A stretch of DNA of 64,000 nucleotides. Source: SNAP01 sp049671745 (GTDB lineage Bacteria; Bacteroidota; Bacteroidia; Bacteroidales; Marinifilaceae). How positions within the stretch are numbered: the stretch's first letter is position 1; each line of letters begins with the position of its first letter. The notes under the pieces were generated by a model, which saw only the letters and a list, made by a program, of their open reading frames with translations, did not search any database and was not told the DNA's origin. A program made the translations under genes and the position numbers. Shown here in pieces: positions 27,619-35,518 of the stretch. The stretch is taken from contig JBATVL010000013.1 of assembly GCA_049671745.1 (NCBI GenBank), positions 1-64,000 on the forward strand, written 5' to 3'.

Positions 27619-28077
27619 CTAATATCTTCTTGGAATATGCAACCAAACATCTTCAGAACCTTCTTTTGAACGCTCATCTGCTAGTACTCTAAACGCCTCT
27701 TTTAGATTAGAAAAAGACATATAAGAGACTCTGTGATTGCCTTCTTTTGAATCAAAAATTCTAGAATCATAACCTAATTCTTGAAGTTTTGCTTGCATTA
27801 TTTCAGCATTACACATATTTTGGTACGAACCTGCAATCATAAAATATTTCATTATCTCTGCATGTGCGACAGGTTCTGCTACTGGCTCAACATCTATAAC
27901 AGGCTCAACAACAGGCTCTATAGCAGTTTCATAAGCAACTGTATCTGGCTGCAATGTGTCTTTCTCTACTACAGCGCTTTTTCTAGGTTTTCTGTGTTTA
28001 CTCTTCTTGCTTTTACAAGACGTAAAACATAAGCCTAGGATAGCTACAACAGCTACAATACTAATTAATTGTCTCAT
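27619..28077 (-). CDS. SPOR-domain lipoprotein
   Basis: A 152-residue putative lipoprotein with signal peptide and lipobox near GLCFTSC (Cys about 20), then a basic stretch, a Pro/Val/Glu-rich linker (about 45-72) and a C-terminal SPOR domain (about 74-150, KYFMIAGSYQNMCNAEIMQA...). SPOR domains bind septal peptidoglycan lacking stem peptides, so a role at the division site is likely. It is monocistronic with its own promoter and divergent from mgsA. Confidence 0.88.
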   Translation of the reverse strand: MRQLISIVAVVAILGLCFTSCKSKKSKHRKPRKSAVVEKDTLQPDTVAYETAIEPVVEPVIDVEPVAEPVAHAEIMKYFMIAGSYQNMCNAEIMQAKLQELGYDSRIFDSKEGNHRVSYMSFSNLKEAFRVLADERSKEGSEDVWLHIPRRY

Positions 28078-28101
28078 ATTTAAACTTATTAGTTACAACT
28101 T

Positions 28102-28109
28102 CAAATTTA
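28102..28109 (-). promoter_or_regulatory. -7 element of the SPOR lipoprotein gene
   Basis: TAAATTTG on the minus strand matches TAnnTTTG, 25 bp before the start at 28077. Confidence 0.55.
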
Positions 28110-28236
28110 GGAATTTTTATTTAAATGCCATTCTCTATGAATTAAAAATGACTAACTTAACAAAAACTTATTACTTGTTTATATGCTTAAAAGGATAAAT
28201 AAGTTACTTTTATAACGAATAAAATATATAAATAAA

Positions 28237-28617
28237 ATGAAAACACTTGCATTAGTCGCACACGACAATAAAAAAAACGCTCTACTTACATGGGCAAAGA
28301 AACATGTTGAAGAATTACTGAAACATGAGTTAATTGGCACATCACATACAGCTCAGTTACTGAATGATGTACTCGATTTGAATGTTAAACCTTTTGGGCA
28401 CGGACCTAACGGTGGAGATATACTTCTTGCTGCTAAAATTTTAGCAAATGAGGTAGAAGGAATAATTTTCTTGATAGATCAACAATCACCTCATGGACAT
28501 GAGCACGATATACAGACTTTAATAAGAACAGCTGTTATCAACGATATTCCTATTGCATTAAATACTGCAACTGCTGATTATCTTATACAAGATTTAAAAC
28601 CAAAAAAGGAGGCCTAG
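28237..28617 (+). CDS. mgsA: Methylglyoxal synthase
   Basis: A 126-residue MGS-like protein that converts dihydroxyacetone phosphate to methylglyoxal and phosphate, a bypass of lower glycolysis under phosphate limitation. Recognisable sites are His9-Asp10 (LVAHDNKK), Asp61 in GPNGGD, and Asp81, His88 and Asp91 in IDQQSPHGHEHD, corresponding to the E. coli catalytic and binding residues. It is slightly shorter than the E. coli enzyme (152). The last four codons and the stop form half of the terminator stem. Confidence 0.93.
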   Translation: MKTLALVAHDNKKNALLTWAKKHVEELLKHELIGTSHTAQLLNDVLDLNVKPFGHGPNGGDILLAAKILANEVEGIIFLIDQQSPHGHEHDIQTLIRTAVINDIPIALNTATADYLIQDLKPKKEA

Positions 28618-28628
28618 GCCTCCTTTTT
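28603..28628 (+). terminator. Terminator overlapping the mgsA stop codon
   Basis: The 26-bp perfect palindrome AAAAAGGAGGCCT/AGGCCTCCTTTTT contains the mgsA stop TAG (28615-28617) at its centre. Because it is symmetrical it may also stop leftward transcription from tRNA-Gln. Confidence 0.85.
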
Positions 28629-28632
28629 ACTG

Positions 28633-28703
28633 TTGTCCTACTAGGACTCGAACCTAGAATGACAGAATCAAAATCTGCTGTGTTACCATTACACCATAGG
28701 ACA
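28633..28703 (-). tRNA. tRNA-Gln (anticodon TTG)
   Basis: A 71-nt cloverleaf with acceptor TGTCCTA/TAGGACA, anticodon stem GCAGA/TCTGT with loop TTTTGAT (anticodon TTG), and T arm CTAGG-TTCGAGT-CCTAG. CCA is not encoded. A TATCTTTG -7 element precedes it at 28721-28728. Confidence 0.95.
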
Positions 28704-28720
28704 ATCGCTTTATTGAGTCA

Positions 28721-28728
28721 CAAAGATA
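28721..28728 (-). promoter_or_regulatory. -7 element of tRNA-Gln
   Basis: TATCTTTG on the minus strand (CAAAGATA on plus), 17 bp before the tRNA 5' end, matches TAnnTTTG. Confidence 0.65.
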
Positions 28729-28809
28729 GTACATCATTTTAAAATCTAAAAAAAAACATAAACTTTTTTCAAAAAAAAAACTTCTTTAAAATAATATAAA
28801 CAGATTTTG

Positions 28810-28817
28810 TATCTTTG
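28810..28817 (+). promoter_or_regulatory. -7 element of the SpoIID-rhodanese-cyclophilin genes
   Basis: TATCTTTG matches TAnnTTTG, 36 bp before the ATG at 28854. Confidence 0.65.
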
Positions 28818-28853
28818 TACCGTTTCATACTTAACATTAAAACAAATATATAA

Positions 28854-30173
28854 ATGGAAGACCCCCAACTTAAAATAGGGATATGTGCCGCACAAATAAT
28901 CAGCATAAATCTATTGAACGAATACTATATCAAGAACATAGGTACAACTCTTTTTGGCAAATATTCTCTTACAATCAATAATAAGAGCATTGAACTTATA
29001 GATTCAGGGAACAATATTATTCATAAGAGTAATGAAATCAGTTTTCACCCCTCTATAAAAGAAAGAAACATATTTGAGATTGAAGATGTAACAATTGGTA
29101 TAAATTTCCACTGGGAGAAGAAAGAAAAGCAGAAATTCAATGGAAATCTTAAATTTATTATCGAAAAAGACAATATAAGAGCCATTAATACTGTAAAGAT
29201 AGAAGATTACCTATTTTCAGTTATATCTTCTGAAATGAATGCCAATGCACCTACAGAGTACCTTAAATCGCATGCTATCATTTCTCGCTCATGGGTTCTA
29301 TCTAGAATTGCAGCAGAGAATCAAAAAGATATGGATTTCATAGATAATAATGAGAAACGTATTAAATGGTATGGTAGAGAAGAGCATATTAATTTTGATG
29401 TATGTGCCGATGATCATTGTCAAAGATATCAGGGTATAACAAGAGCATGTACAGAGGCAGTAAAAGAAGCGATAAAAGAAACAAAAGGAATTGTTTTATA
29501 TAAGGATAATAATATTTGTGATGCTCGTTTCTCAAAATGTTGTGGAGGTGTATCTGAAGATTTCGAGAATGTATGGGAGAATGAAAAGATCAGCTATTTA
29601 TCAACAATTATAGATTCTGAAAATAAAGACCTTACACTTGATCTTAAAAAAGAAGAAGATGCAAGAGAATGGATTACTTCTGAAACTGATTCTTTCTGCA
29701 ATGTAAAAGATAAACATTTACTTTCAAGAATTCTTAACGATTACGATTACAGTACCTCTAATTTTTATAGATGGGAAATAGAATATTCACAAGAAGAACT
29801 CTCAAACTTACTTTTAGATAATAGTAATATAGATTTTGGAGAAATAAAAAAGATTACTGCACTTAAAAGAGGAGTATCAGGACGAATATATGAACTCGAA
29901 ATAGAGGGAAGCAAAAAAACTTTTACTTTTGGCAAAGAATTAGAAATAAGAAAAGTCTTATCCAAATCACATCTATATAGCTCCGCCTTTATTGTTGATT
30001 ATAAAAAAGTAAAGAAAGGAATACCTGGTAAATTCATTTTAAAAGGTTCTGGATGGGGACATGGAGTGGGTCTTTGTCAAATAGGGGCAGCAGCTATGGT
30101 ATATAAAGGATATTCTCATGAAAAAGTTTTAAAGCATTATTTCAAAGGAACTGAACTAAAGAAAATATACTAA
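28854..30173 (+). CDS. SpoIID/LytB-domain protein
   Basis: A 439-residue protein with the SpoIID fold. Residues about 115-155 contain YLFSVISSEMNANAPTEYLK and AIISRSWVLSR, and the C-terminus has the family signature GSGWGHGVGLCQIGAAAMVY. In sporulators SpoIID is a lytic transglycosylase that cleaves glycan strands with stem peptides removed; LytB enhances an amidase. This non-sporulating relative probably acts in peptidoglycan turnover. No clear signal peptide is seen. The next gene starts directly after its stop codon. Confidence 0.85.
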   Translation: MEDPQLKIGICAAQIISINLLNEYYIKNIGTTLFGKYSLTINNKSIELIDSGNNIIHKSNEISFHPSIKERNIFEIEDVTIGINFHWEKKEKQKFNGNLKFIIEKDNIRAINTVKIEDYLFSVISSEMNANAPTEYLKSHAIISRSWVLSRIAAENQKDMDFIDNNEKRIKWYGREEHINFDVCADDHCQRYQGITRACTEAVKEAIKETKGIVLYKDNNICDARFSKCCGGVSEDFENVWENEKISYLSTIIDSENKDLTLDLKKEEDAREWITSETDSFCNVKDKHLLSRILNDYDYSTSNFYRWEIEYSQEELSNLLLDNSNIDFGEIKKITALKRGVSGRIYELEIEGSKKTFTFGKELEIRKVLSKSHLYSSAFIVDYKKVKKGIPGKFILKGSGWGHGVGLCQIGAAAMVYKGYSHEKVLKHYFKGTELKKIY

Positions 30174-30560
30174 ATGAAAAAGGGAATATTAATAATATTA
30201 ATGGCTTTTTCAGCAATTAATTCATATGCTACAAATAATATAATAATTAGATTAAATGCCATAGCATTTCAGAAAATTATAAGAGAAACAAAAGAACCTC
30301 TAATTTTAGACTGCAGTACAATAGAGACATATGTTTACGAGCACATAGAGTCTGCCATTTCAATAGCAGACATAGAAATGATGAGATATGTTCTTAAAGA
30401 TATTAATAAACAAACATTACTTTTTGTATACTGCACTAACGAGGAAAGATCCAGCGATGCAATAAAAGAAATACAAGAACTTGGTTTCACAAAAATCTAT
30501 CAATTAAAAAAAGGATTAACAGAGTGGAAAAGGCAAGGATTAGAAACATCAAATAATTAA
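30174..30560 (+). CDS. Secreted rhodanese-like protein
   Basis: A 128-residue protein with signal peptide (to about residue 19, INSYATNN) and a single rhodanese domain. The active-site loop YCTNEERSSD has the catalytic Cys at residue 87. It probably carries sulfane sulfur or acts in redox chemistry outside the cytoplasm. It begins immediately after the SpoIID-domain stop codon, so the two genes are translationally coupled, and is followed 4 bp later by a cyclophilin lipoprotein. Confidence 0.85.
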   Translation: MKKGILIILMAFSAINSYATNNIIIRLNAIAFQKIIRETKEPLILDCSTIETYVYEHIESAISIADIEMMRYVLKDINKQTLLFVYCTNEERSSDAIKEIQELGFTKIYQLKKGLTEWKRQGLETSNN

Positions 30561-30564
30561 CAGA

Positions 30565-31377
30565 ATGAAGAAAATTTTTATACTTTTTGCAATTGTATCA
30601 ACAATATTATCATGTACAACGCAGAAGAAACTTGGAACAAAGAATAGAATTGTTCTAGTAGAAACATCATATGGTGATATGAAAATCAAACTATACGATG
30701 AAACACCTAAACATAGAGATAATTTCATAAGTCTAACTGCTGATAAATTCTATAATAGAACACTATTCCATAGAGTAATTAATGAATTTATGATTCAGGG
30801 TGGAGATCCTGATTCTAGAGATGCAGACTCAGATAAAGATCTTGGAGAAGGTGGACCAGGGTACAAAATAGAAGCAGAATTCAACACTAATTTATTTCAT
30901 AAAAAGGGAGTATTAGCTGCGGCAAGAGAAGGTGACTCAATGAATCCTGAAAGGAAATCTGCTGGATCACAATTTTATATTGCTCAAGGCAAAGTATATA
31001 CTAATGAAGAATTAGATATAGCTGTTAGAAAAATTAATAAAAGAAGAGAAAACAAAATATTTAATGCATATATATCAGAGAATGCTGAGAAGCTAGCAGA
31101 CATACAGACAAGGGATATAAAGAAATATTATGCACTTTATGATTCTTTACAGAATGATGCACAAAAACTTATGCTAAAAGAAAAATATGTTTTAAGTGAT
31201 GCACAAAGGAAAGCGTATACAACAGTAGGAGGCATTCCTCATCTTGACGGACAATACACAGTATTTGGTGAAGTAATAGAAGGTCTAGATGTACTTGACA
31301 AGATAGCTGCGGTTAATGTTAATAACCAAAATAGGCCTCTTGAAGATATAGAAATGGAGATTAGTATTATTAAATAA
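30565..31377 (+). CDS. Cyclophilin-type peptidyl-prolyl isomerase lipoprotein
   Basis: A 270-residue lipoprotein (lipobox TILSCTTQK, Cys about 17) with a cyclophilin domain. FHRVINEFMIQGGDP and SAGSQFYIAQG match active-site segments, and the closing block is GGIPHLDGQYTVFGEVIEGL. An insertion of about 65 charged residues (roughly 150-215) splits the fold, a layout common in Bacteroidota. It would assist folding of exported proteins at a membrane face. It is third in an operon with the SpoIID and rhodanese genes. Confidence 0.93.
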   Translation: MKKIFILFAIVSTILSCTTQKKLGTKNRIVLVETSYGDMKIKLYDETPKHRDNFISLTADKFYNRTLFHRVINEFMIQGGDPDSRDADSDKDLGEGGPGYKIEAEFNTNLFHKKGVLAAAREGDSMNPERKSAGSQFYIAQGKVYTNEELDIAVRKINKRRENKIFNAYISENAEKLADIQTRDIKKYYALYDSLQNDAQKLMLKEKYVLSDAQRKAYTTVGGIPHLDGQYTVFGEVIEGLDVLDKIAAVNVNNQNRPLEDIEMEISIIK

Positions 31378-31418
31378 TATTTTAAGCAAAAATTAACATT
31401 AACTTATAATAAATATTA

Positions 31419-31510
31419 TACTTTTGCAGATGATAAATATATGCGCTGAGCCTGTTTTATCATAAGTTAAGGTTAAGGTTAGTTTGAAAAGAGGAGGGAA
31501 CTCCTCTTTT
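31419..31510 (+). ncRNA. Candidate small RNA (promoter plus terminator)
   Basis: TACTTTTG (31419-31426) matches the -7 consensus. The following about 80 nt contain the inverted repeat ATGATAAA / TTTATCAT and then a terminator hairpin AAAAGAGGAG-GGAA-CTCCTCTTTT (31487-31510). No plausible gene lies between; the only frame is an 11-codon MINICAEPVLS. The terminator is bidirectional and also serves mutS. Confidence 0.45.
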
Positions 31511-31515
31511 TATTT
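31487..31515. terminator. Bidirectional terminator between candidate sRNA and mutS
   Basis: Stem AAAAGAGGAG (31487-31496) / CTCCTCTTTT (31501-31510) with GGAA loop and T runs on both strands, between convergent transcripts. Confidence 0.88.
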
Positions 31516-34131
31516 TTATATACCTGATATCTTCTTTATCTCATTAAGTTTATTCAATGCTTCCATAGGTGTCAGATTGTTTATATCTAAGCCTGCAATC
31601 TCATCACGAATCTTAGATAAAACAGGATCATCCATTTGGAAGAAACTCAATTGCATACCCTCTCTTTTCTCTGCAATCTCATCCACTGGTTTAGCCACAG
31701 AGCCAGTATTATTATTAGATTCTAACTGCTTTAATATTTCAAAAGAACGATTAGTTACAGATATAGGCATTCCTGCCATTTTTGCCACCTGTATACCAAA
31801 AGAGTGATTAGAACCACCCTTTACAAGTTTTCTTAGAAAGACTATTTTATTATCTATCTCACGTACAGATACATTAAAATTCTTAACTTTCTTGAAAGAT
31901 TTCTCCATCTCATTAAGCTCATGATAATGAGTAGCAAAAAGAGTCTTAGCTTTCTTTTTTTTCTGTTCATGAATAAACTCAACAATAGACCAAGCAATAG
32001 AAATACCATCATAAGTAGATGTACCTCTACCCAACTCATCAAAAAGCACTAAAGAACGATCTGACAAGTTATTTAAGATATTAGACGCCTCGTTCATTTC
32101 CACCATAAAAGTAGATTCTCCCATAGAGATATTATCAGAGGCACCAACACGAGTAAATATCTTATCAACATACCCCATCTTAGCCGATTCTGCAGGAACA
32201 AAACAACCTGTTTGCGCCATTATAGTAATCAATGCCACTTGACGTAAAAGGGCCGACTTACCAGCCATATTAGGACCAGTAATAATTATTATCTGTTGCG
32301 ACTTATTGTCTAGATGCACATCATTAGCTATATATTCTTCATCAATAGGTAATTGTTTTTCAATAACAGGATGTCTACCACCAATAATATCTAAATCATT
32401 AGAATCATTTATCTCCGGTTTAATGTAATTATTATCAATAGACACCTTTGCAAAAGAAGACAAACAATCAGCCTTAGCCAATAAATTAGCATTCTTTTGA
32501 AGAACATGAATATACTCACCTGAATCTACAATAAGGTTGTTATATAATTCCGTTTCTATAACAGAAATTCTATCTTCAGCACCTAAAATCTTATCCTCAT
32601 ATTCTTTTAATTCCTCAGTAATATATCGCTCTGCATTAACAAGAGTTTGTTTACGCGTCCATTCCTCAGGCACCTTAGCAGAGTGAGATTTTGTAACCTC
32701 TATATAATATCCAAATACATTATTAAAACCTATCTTAAGATTAGTAATACCTGTACGTTCCGCCTCTTTTCTTTGCATATTTAAAAGCATATCCTTACCA
32801 CTAGTAGAGATAGCCCTAAGCTCATCTAATTCCTCATTAACTCCATTAGAGATAACACCACCCTTAGATATAGAGATAGGAGCAGATTCAAGAATATCCC
32901 TCTGTATTCTATGATTTAAAGCAGCACATGGATCAAGAAGATTAGCTATATTAATCAATTCTTCATTCTCCGACTTATAAAATGTCTTCTGTAAAGGTTC
33001 TATGCTATCTAATGCATTTTGAAGAATAAGAAACTCACGAGGGTTAATTCTACCAACAGCTATCTTTGAAGCAATACGTTCCATATCACCAGTCTCAGCA
33101 AGAAGCCCTGTTGAATCGTCACATAGATCTCTATTTTGGAAGAAAACATCCACCACATTTAAACGCTCATTTATAGCATCTACATTTCTTAAAGGCTGAG
33201 CTATCCATCTACGAAGCATACGAGTACCCATAGGAGTAACCGTTCTGTCGAGTATATCTATAAGAGTTTTACCTCCCTGATGAGGAGAATAAAGTAACTC
33301 CAAATTCCTCATAGTAAACCTGTCTAACCACACATAATCACTATCCTCTATTCTTGCCAAACGAGAAATATGTCCTATGCTTAAATGTTTGGTTAAATCT
33401 AGATAATGAAGAATAGCCCCTGCCGAACAAATACCCATTTCTAAATCATCAACACCAAAACCTTTAAGAGAAGCAGTAGAGAAATGTTGATTCAATCTAT
33501 CGTAAGCAGAATCAAGATTATATGACCATTCCTCAAGAGGGTAAGTATAATATTGATTTGCAAAATTCTCTCTATATTTTCCTTCCTTAGAACGCTGAAT
33601 AAGCACCTCTTTAGGTTGAAAATTAGAAAGTAATTTATCTAATCGGTTAAAATCACCTTCCGTAATCAAAAACTCACCAGTAGATAGATCTAGAAGAGAA
33701 AGTCCACATGCTTTCTTGCCAATAGAGACACTAGCTAACCAGTTGTTTTCAGTATTTTCTATAGTATTATCGTTGTAAGAAACACCAGGAGTAACAAGCT
33801 CTACAACTCCACGTTTCACAAGAGTTTTAGTCTTTTTAGGATCCTCTAGTTGCTCACAAATAGCAACTCTCTGTCCTGCTCTTACAAGCTTAGGCAAATA
33901 ATTATCTATGGCATGATGTGGAAAACCAGCAAGTTCTGTTTTCCCAGCTGCACCATTTGATCGTTTAGTAAGAGTTATACCCAAAAGTTTAGAGGTAATG
34001 ATTGCATCTTTACCGAATGTCTCGTAGAAATCGCCCATTCTAAACAGCAATAAAGCATCAGGATATTCCTGCTTCATCTTTTCAAACTGCTGCATTAGTG
34101 GAGATAATTGTGTATTTGCCTTTTTTGCCAT
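31516..34131 (-). CDS. mutS: DNA mismatch repair protein MutS
   Basis: An 871-residue MutS. The mismatch-wedge motif is Phe35-Tyr36-Glu37 (RMGDFYETFGKD). The ATPase domain has Walker A GPNMAGKSALLRQ and Walker B LVLFDELGRGTSTYDG with the ABC-like signature. Length and domain order (mismatch binding, connector, core, clamp, ATPase) are normal. It works with MutL, which is not in this window. A TATCTTTG promoter element precedes it at 34157-34164. Confidence 0.98.
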   Translation of the reverse strand: MAKKANTQLSPLMQQFEKMKQEYPDALLLFRMGDFYETFGKDAIITSKLLGITLTKRSNGAAGKTELAGFPHHAIDNYLPKLVRAGQRVAICEQLEDPKKTKTLVKRGVVELVTPGVSYNDNTIENTENNWLASVSIGKKACGLSLLDLSTGEFLITEGDFNRLDKLLSNFQPKEVLIQRSKEGKYRENFANQYYTYPLEEWSYNLDSAYDRLNQHFSTASLKGFGVDDLEMGICSAGAILHYLDLTKHLSIGHISRLARIEDSDYVWLDRFTMRNLELLYSPHQGGKTLIDILDRTVTPMGTRMLRRWIAQPLRNVDAINERLNVVDVFFQNRDLCDDSTGLLAETGDMERIASKIAVGRINPREFLILQNALDSIEPLQKTFYKSENEELINIANLLDPCAALNHRIQRDILESAPISISKGGVISNGVNEELDELRAISTSGKDMLLNMQRKEAERTGITNLKIGFNNVFGYYIEVTKSHSAKVPEEWTRKQTLVNAERYITEELKEYEDKILGAEDRISVIETELYNNLIVDSGEYIHVLQKNANLLAKADCLSSFAKVSIDNNYIKPEINDSNDLDIIGGRHPVIEKQLPIDEEYIANDVHLDNKSQQIIIITGPNMAGKSALLRQVALITIMAQTGCFVPAESAKMGYVDKIFTRVGASDNISMGESTFMVEMNEASNILNNLSDRSLVLFDELGRGTSTYDGISIAWSIVEFIHEQKKKKAKTLFATHYHELNEMEKSFKKVKNFNVSVREIDNKIVFLRKLVKGGSNHSFGIQVAKMAGMPISVTNRSFEILKQLESNNNTGSVAKPVDEIAEKREGMQLSFFQMDDPVLSKIRDEIAGLDINNLTPMEALNKLNEIKKISGI

Positions 34132-34156
34132 TAATAATCTATTTATAATTAGATAT

Positions 34157-34164
34157 CAAAGATA
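34157..34164 (-). promoter_or_regulatory. -7 element of mutS
   Basis: TATCTTTG on the minus strand, 26 bp before the mutS ATG, matches TAnnTTTG. Confidence 0.65.
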
Positions 34165-34228
34165 AATAAATTCATCCGCTTTATATAAAATTACGTAACT
34201 TAGTACTTGCATTAAAAAAGTAATTAAC

Positions 34229-35449
34229 ATGAATATAGAAGAATTGAGAGAATATTGTCTCTCTAAAAAACAAGTAGAAGAAGGACTTCCTTTTGGTGAG
34301 GACACTCTTGTTTTTAAAGTCTGTAATAAGATGTTTGCACTTACTTCTTTAAAAGGAGATTTTTCGGTTAATCTAAAATGTGATCCCGAAAGAGCTATAG
34401 AACTCAGAGAAGAATATTCTTGTATTACTCCAGGATTCCATATGAACAAAAAACATTGGAATACTGTAAAGATAGATGGTGAGATTTCTAATAATAAGAT
34501 AAAAGAATTAATAGATTTATCCTACAATCTTATTGTTAATAAGTTATCAAAAAAAGAAAGAGAAAACCTAATAAGTGAAAAAATGGAAACACAAACGAGT
34601 ATTCTTGAAGCATATGAATACAAATTATCAGATGATGAAATCTCTTTTGAATTAGATGGAACAATATGTACAGGGCTTAAAAATCATTATAATCGCTCAA
34701 CCTTATCTCTTCTACATTCATTTATAGATCACACTTCTTTGGGCAGTACTGACAATGAAGAATCTGTACGTAAATTCTTGAATAGATTAAAAGATAGTCT
34801 TAAAGATAAGAATATAGAACCTGTAGCGGCAGTATGTGTATTTCCTAAATACATAGAATTGTGTAAGCAGGAATTAGGTTTATCAGGAATTAAAATAGCT
34901 TGTGTAGCAGGTGGTTTTCCTTATGTGCAAACATTCAAAGAAGTAAGAGAACTAGAATGCAAGATGGCTATAAAAGCAGGATGCGACGAGATAGATATTG
35001 TTATTCCTATTGGAGAAGCCTTCTCTGATGACATGTCTGTTTTAAGGAAAGATTTAAGAAGAATGCGTAAAATTTGCGTAAACAAAACTCTAAAAGTAAT
35101 CTTAGAGACAGGTGAACTTAAAGACTCTGAAAGAATATTTGCGGTATCTATGATTGCAATGGAAGAAGGGGCTGATTTCATAAAGACATCAACAGGTAAG
35201 GTAGCTATAAACGCAACTCCTGAAGCCGTTTATGTTATGGCTTATGCTGTAAAGAAATTCTCAGAGAAAACAGGAAAAATGGTAGGTATAAAAGTGGCTG
35301 GAGGAGTTTCTTCTTCAACAAAAGCTATACAATATTTCTCTATTATTAATCATGTATTGGGTAAAGAATGGCTTTATAATAAGTACTTTAGAATTGGTAC
35401 ATCTAGCCTTACTTATAACTTACAACAAGAATCAGCAACTCTTAATTAG
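34229..35449 (+). CDS. deoC: MmcQ/YjbR-deoxyribose-phosphate aldolase fusion
   Basis: A 406-residue two-domain protein. Residues about 1-112 resemble the MmcQ/YjbR fold (LPFGEDTLVFKVCNKMFALT, CITPGFHMNKKHWNTVKIDG). After a linker, residues about 160-400 are a DeoC aldolase, with the Schiff-base Lys in DFIKTSTGKVA, the second Lys in GIKVAGGVSS and an Asp in DEIDIVIPIGEA. DeoC cleaves 2-deoxyribose-5-phosphate to acetaldehyde and glyceraldehyde-3-phosphate. I see no frameshift or stop at the junction. The role of the N-terminal domain is unknown. Confidence 0.9.
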   Translation: MNIEELREYCLSKKQVEEGLPFGEDTLVFKVCNKMFALTSLKGDFSVNLKCDPERAIELREEYSCITPGFHMNKKHWNTVKIDGEISNNKIKELIDLSYNLIVNKLSKKERENLISEKMETQTSILEAYEYKLSDDEISFELDGTICTGLKNHYNRSTLSLLHSFIDHTSLGSTDNEESVRKFLNRLKDSLKDKNIEPVAAVCVFPKYIELCKQELGLSGIKIACVAGGFPYVQTFKEVRELECKMAIKAGCDEIDIVIPIGEAFSDDMSVLRKDLRRMRKICVNKTLKVILETGELKDSERIFAVSMIAMEEGADFIKTSTGKVAINATPEAVYVMAYAVKKFSEKTGKMVGIKVAGGVSSSTKAIQYFSIINHVLGKEWLYNKYFRIGTSSLTYNLQQESATLN

Positions 35450-35518
35450 AATTTATAAATTAGAAGTTAGTACTTCGATTATTTATCAAGCTACTAACTT
35501 CTAATTACAAACTCATAT

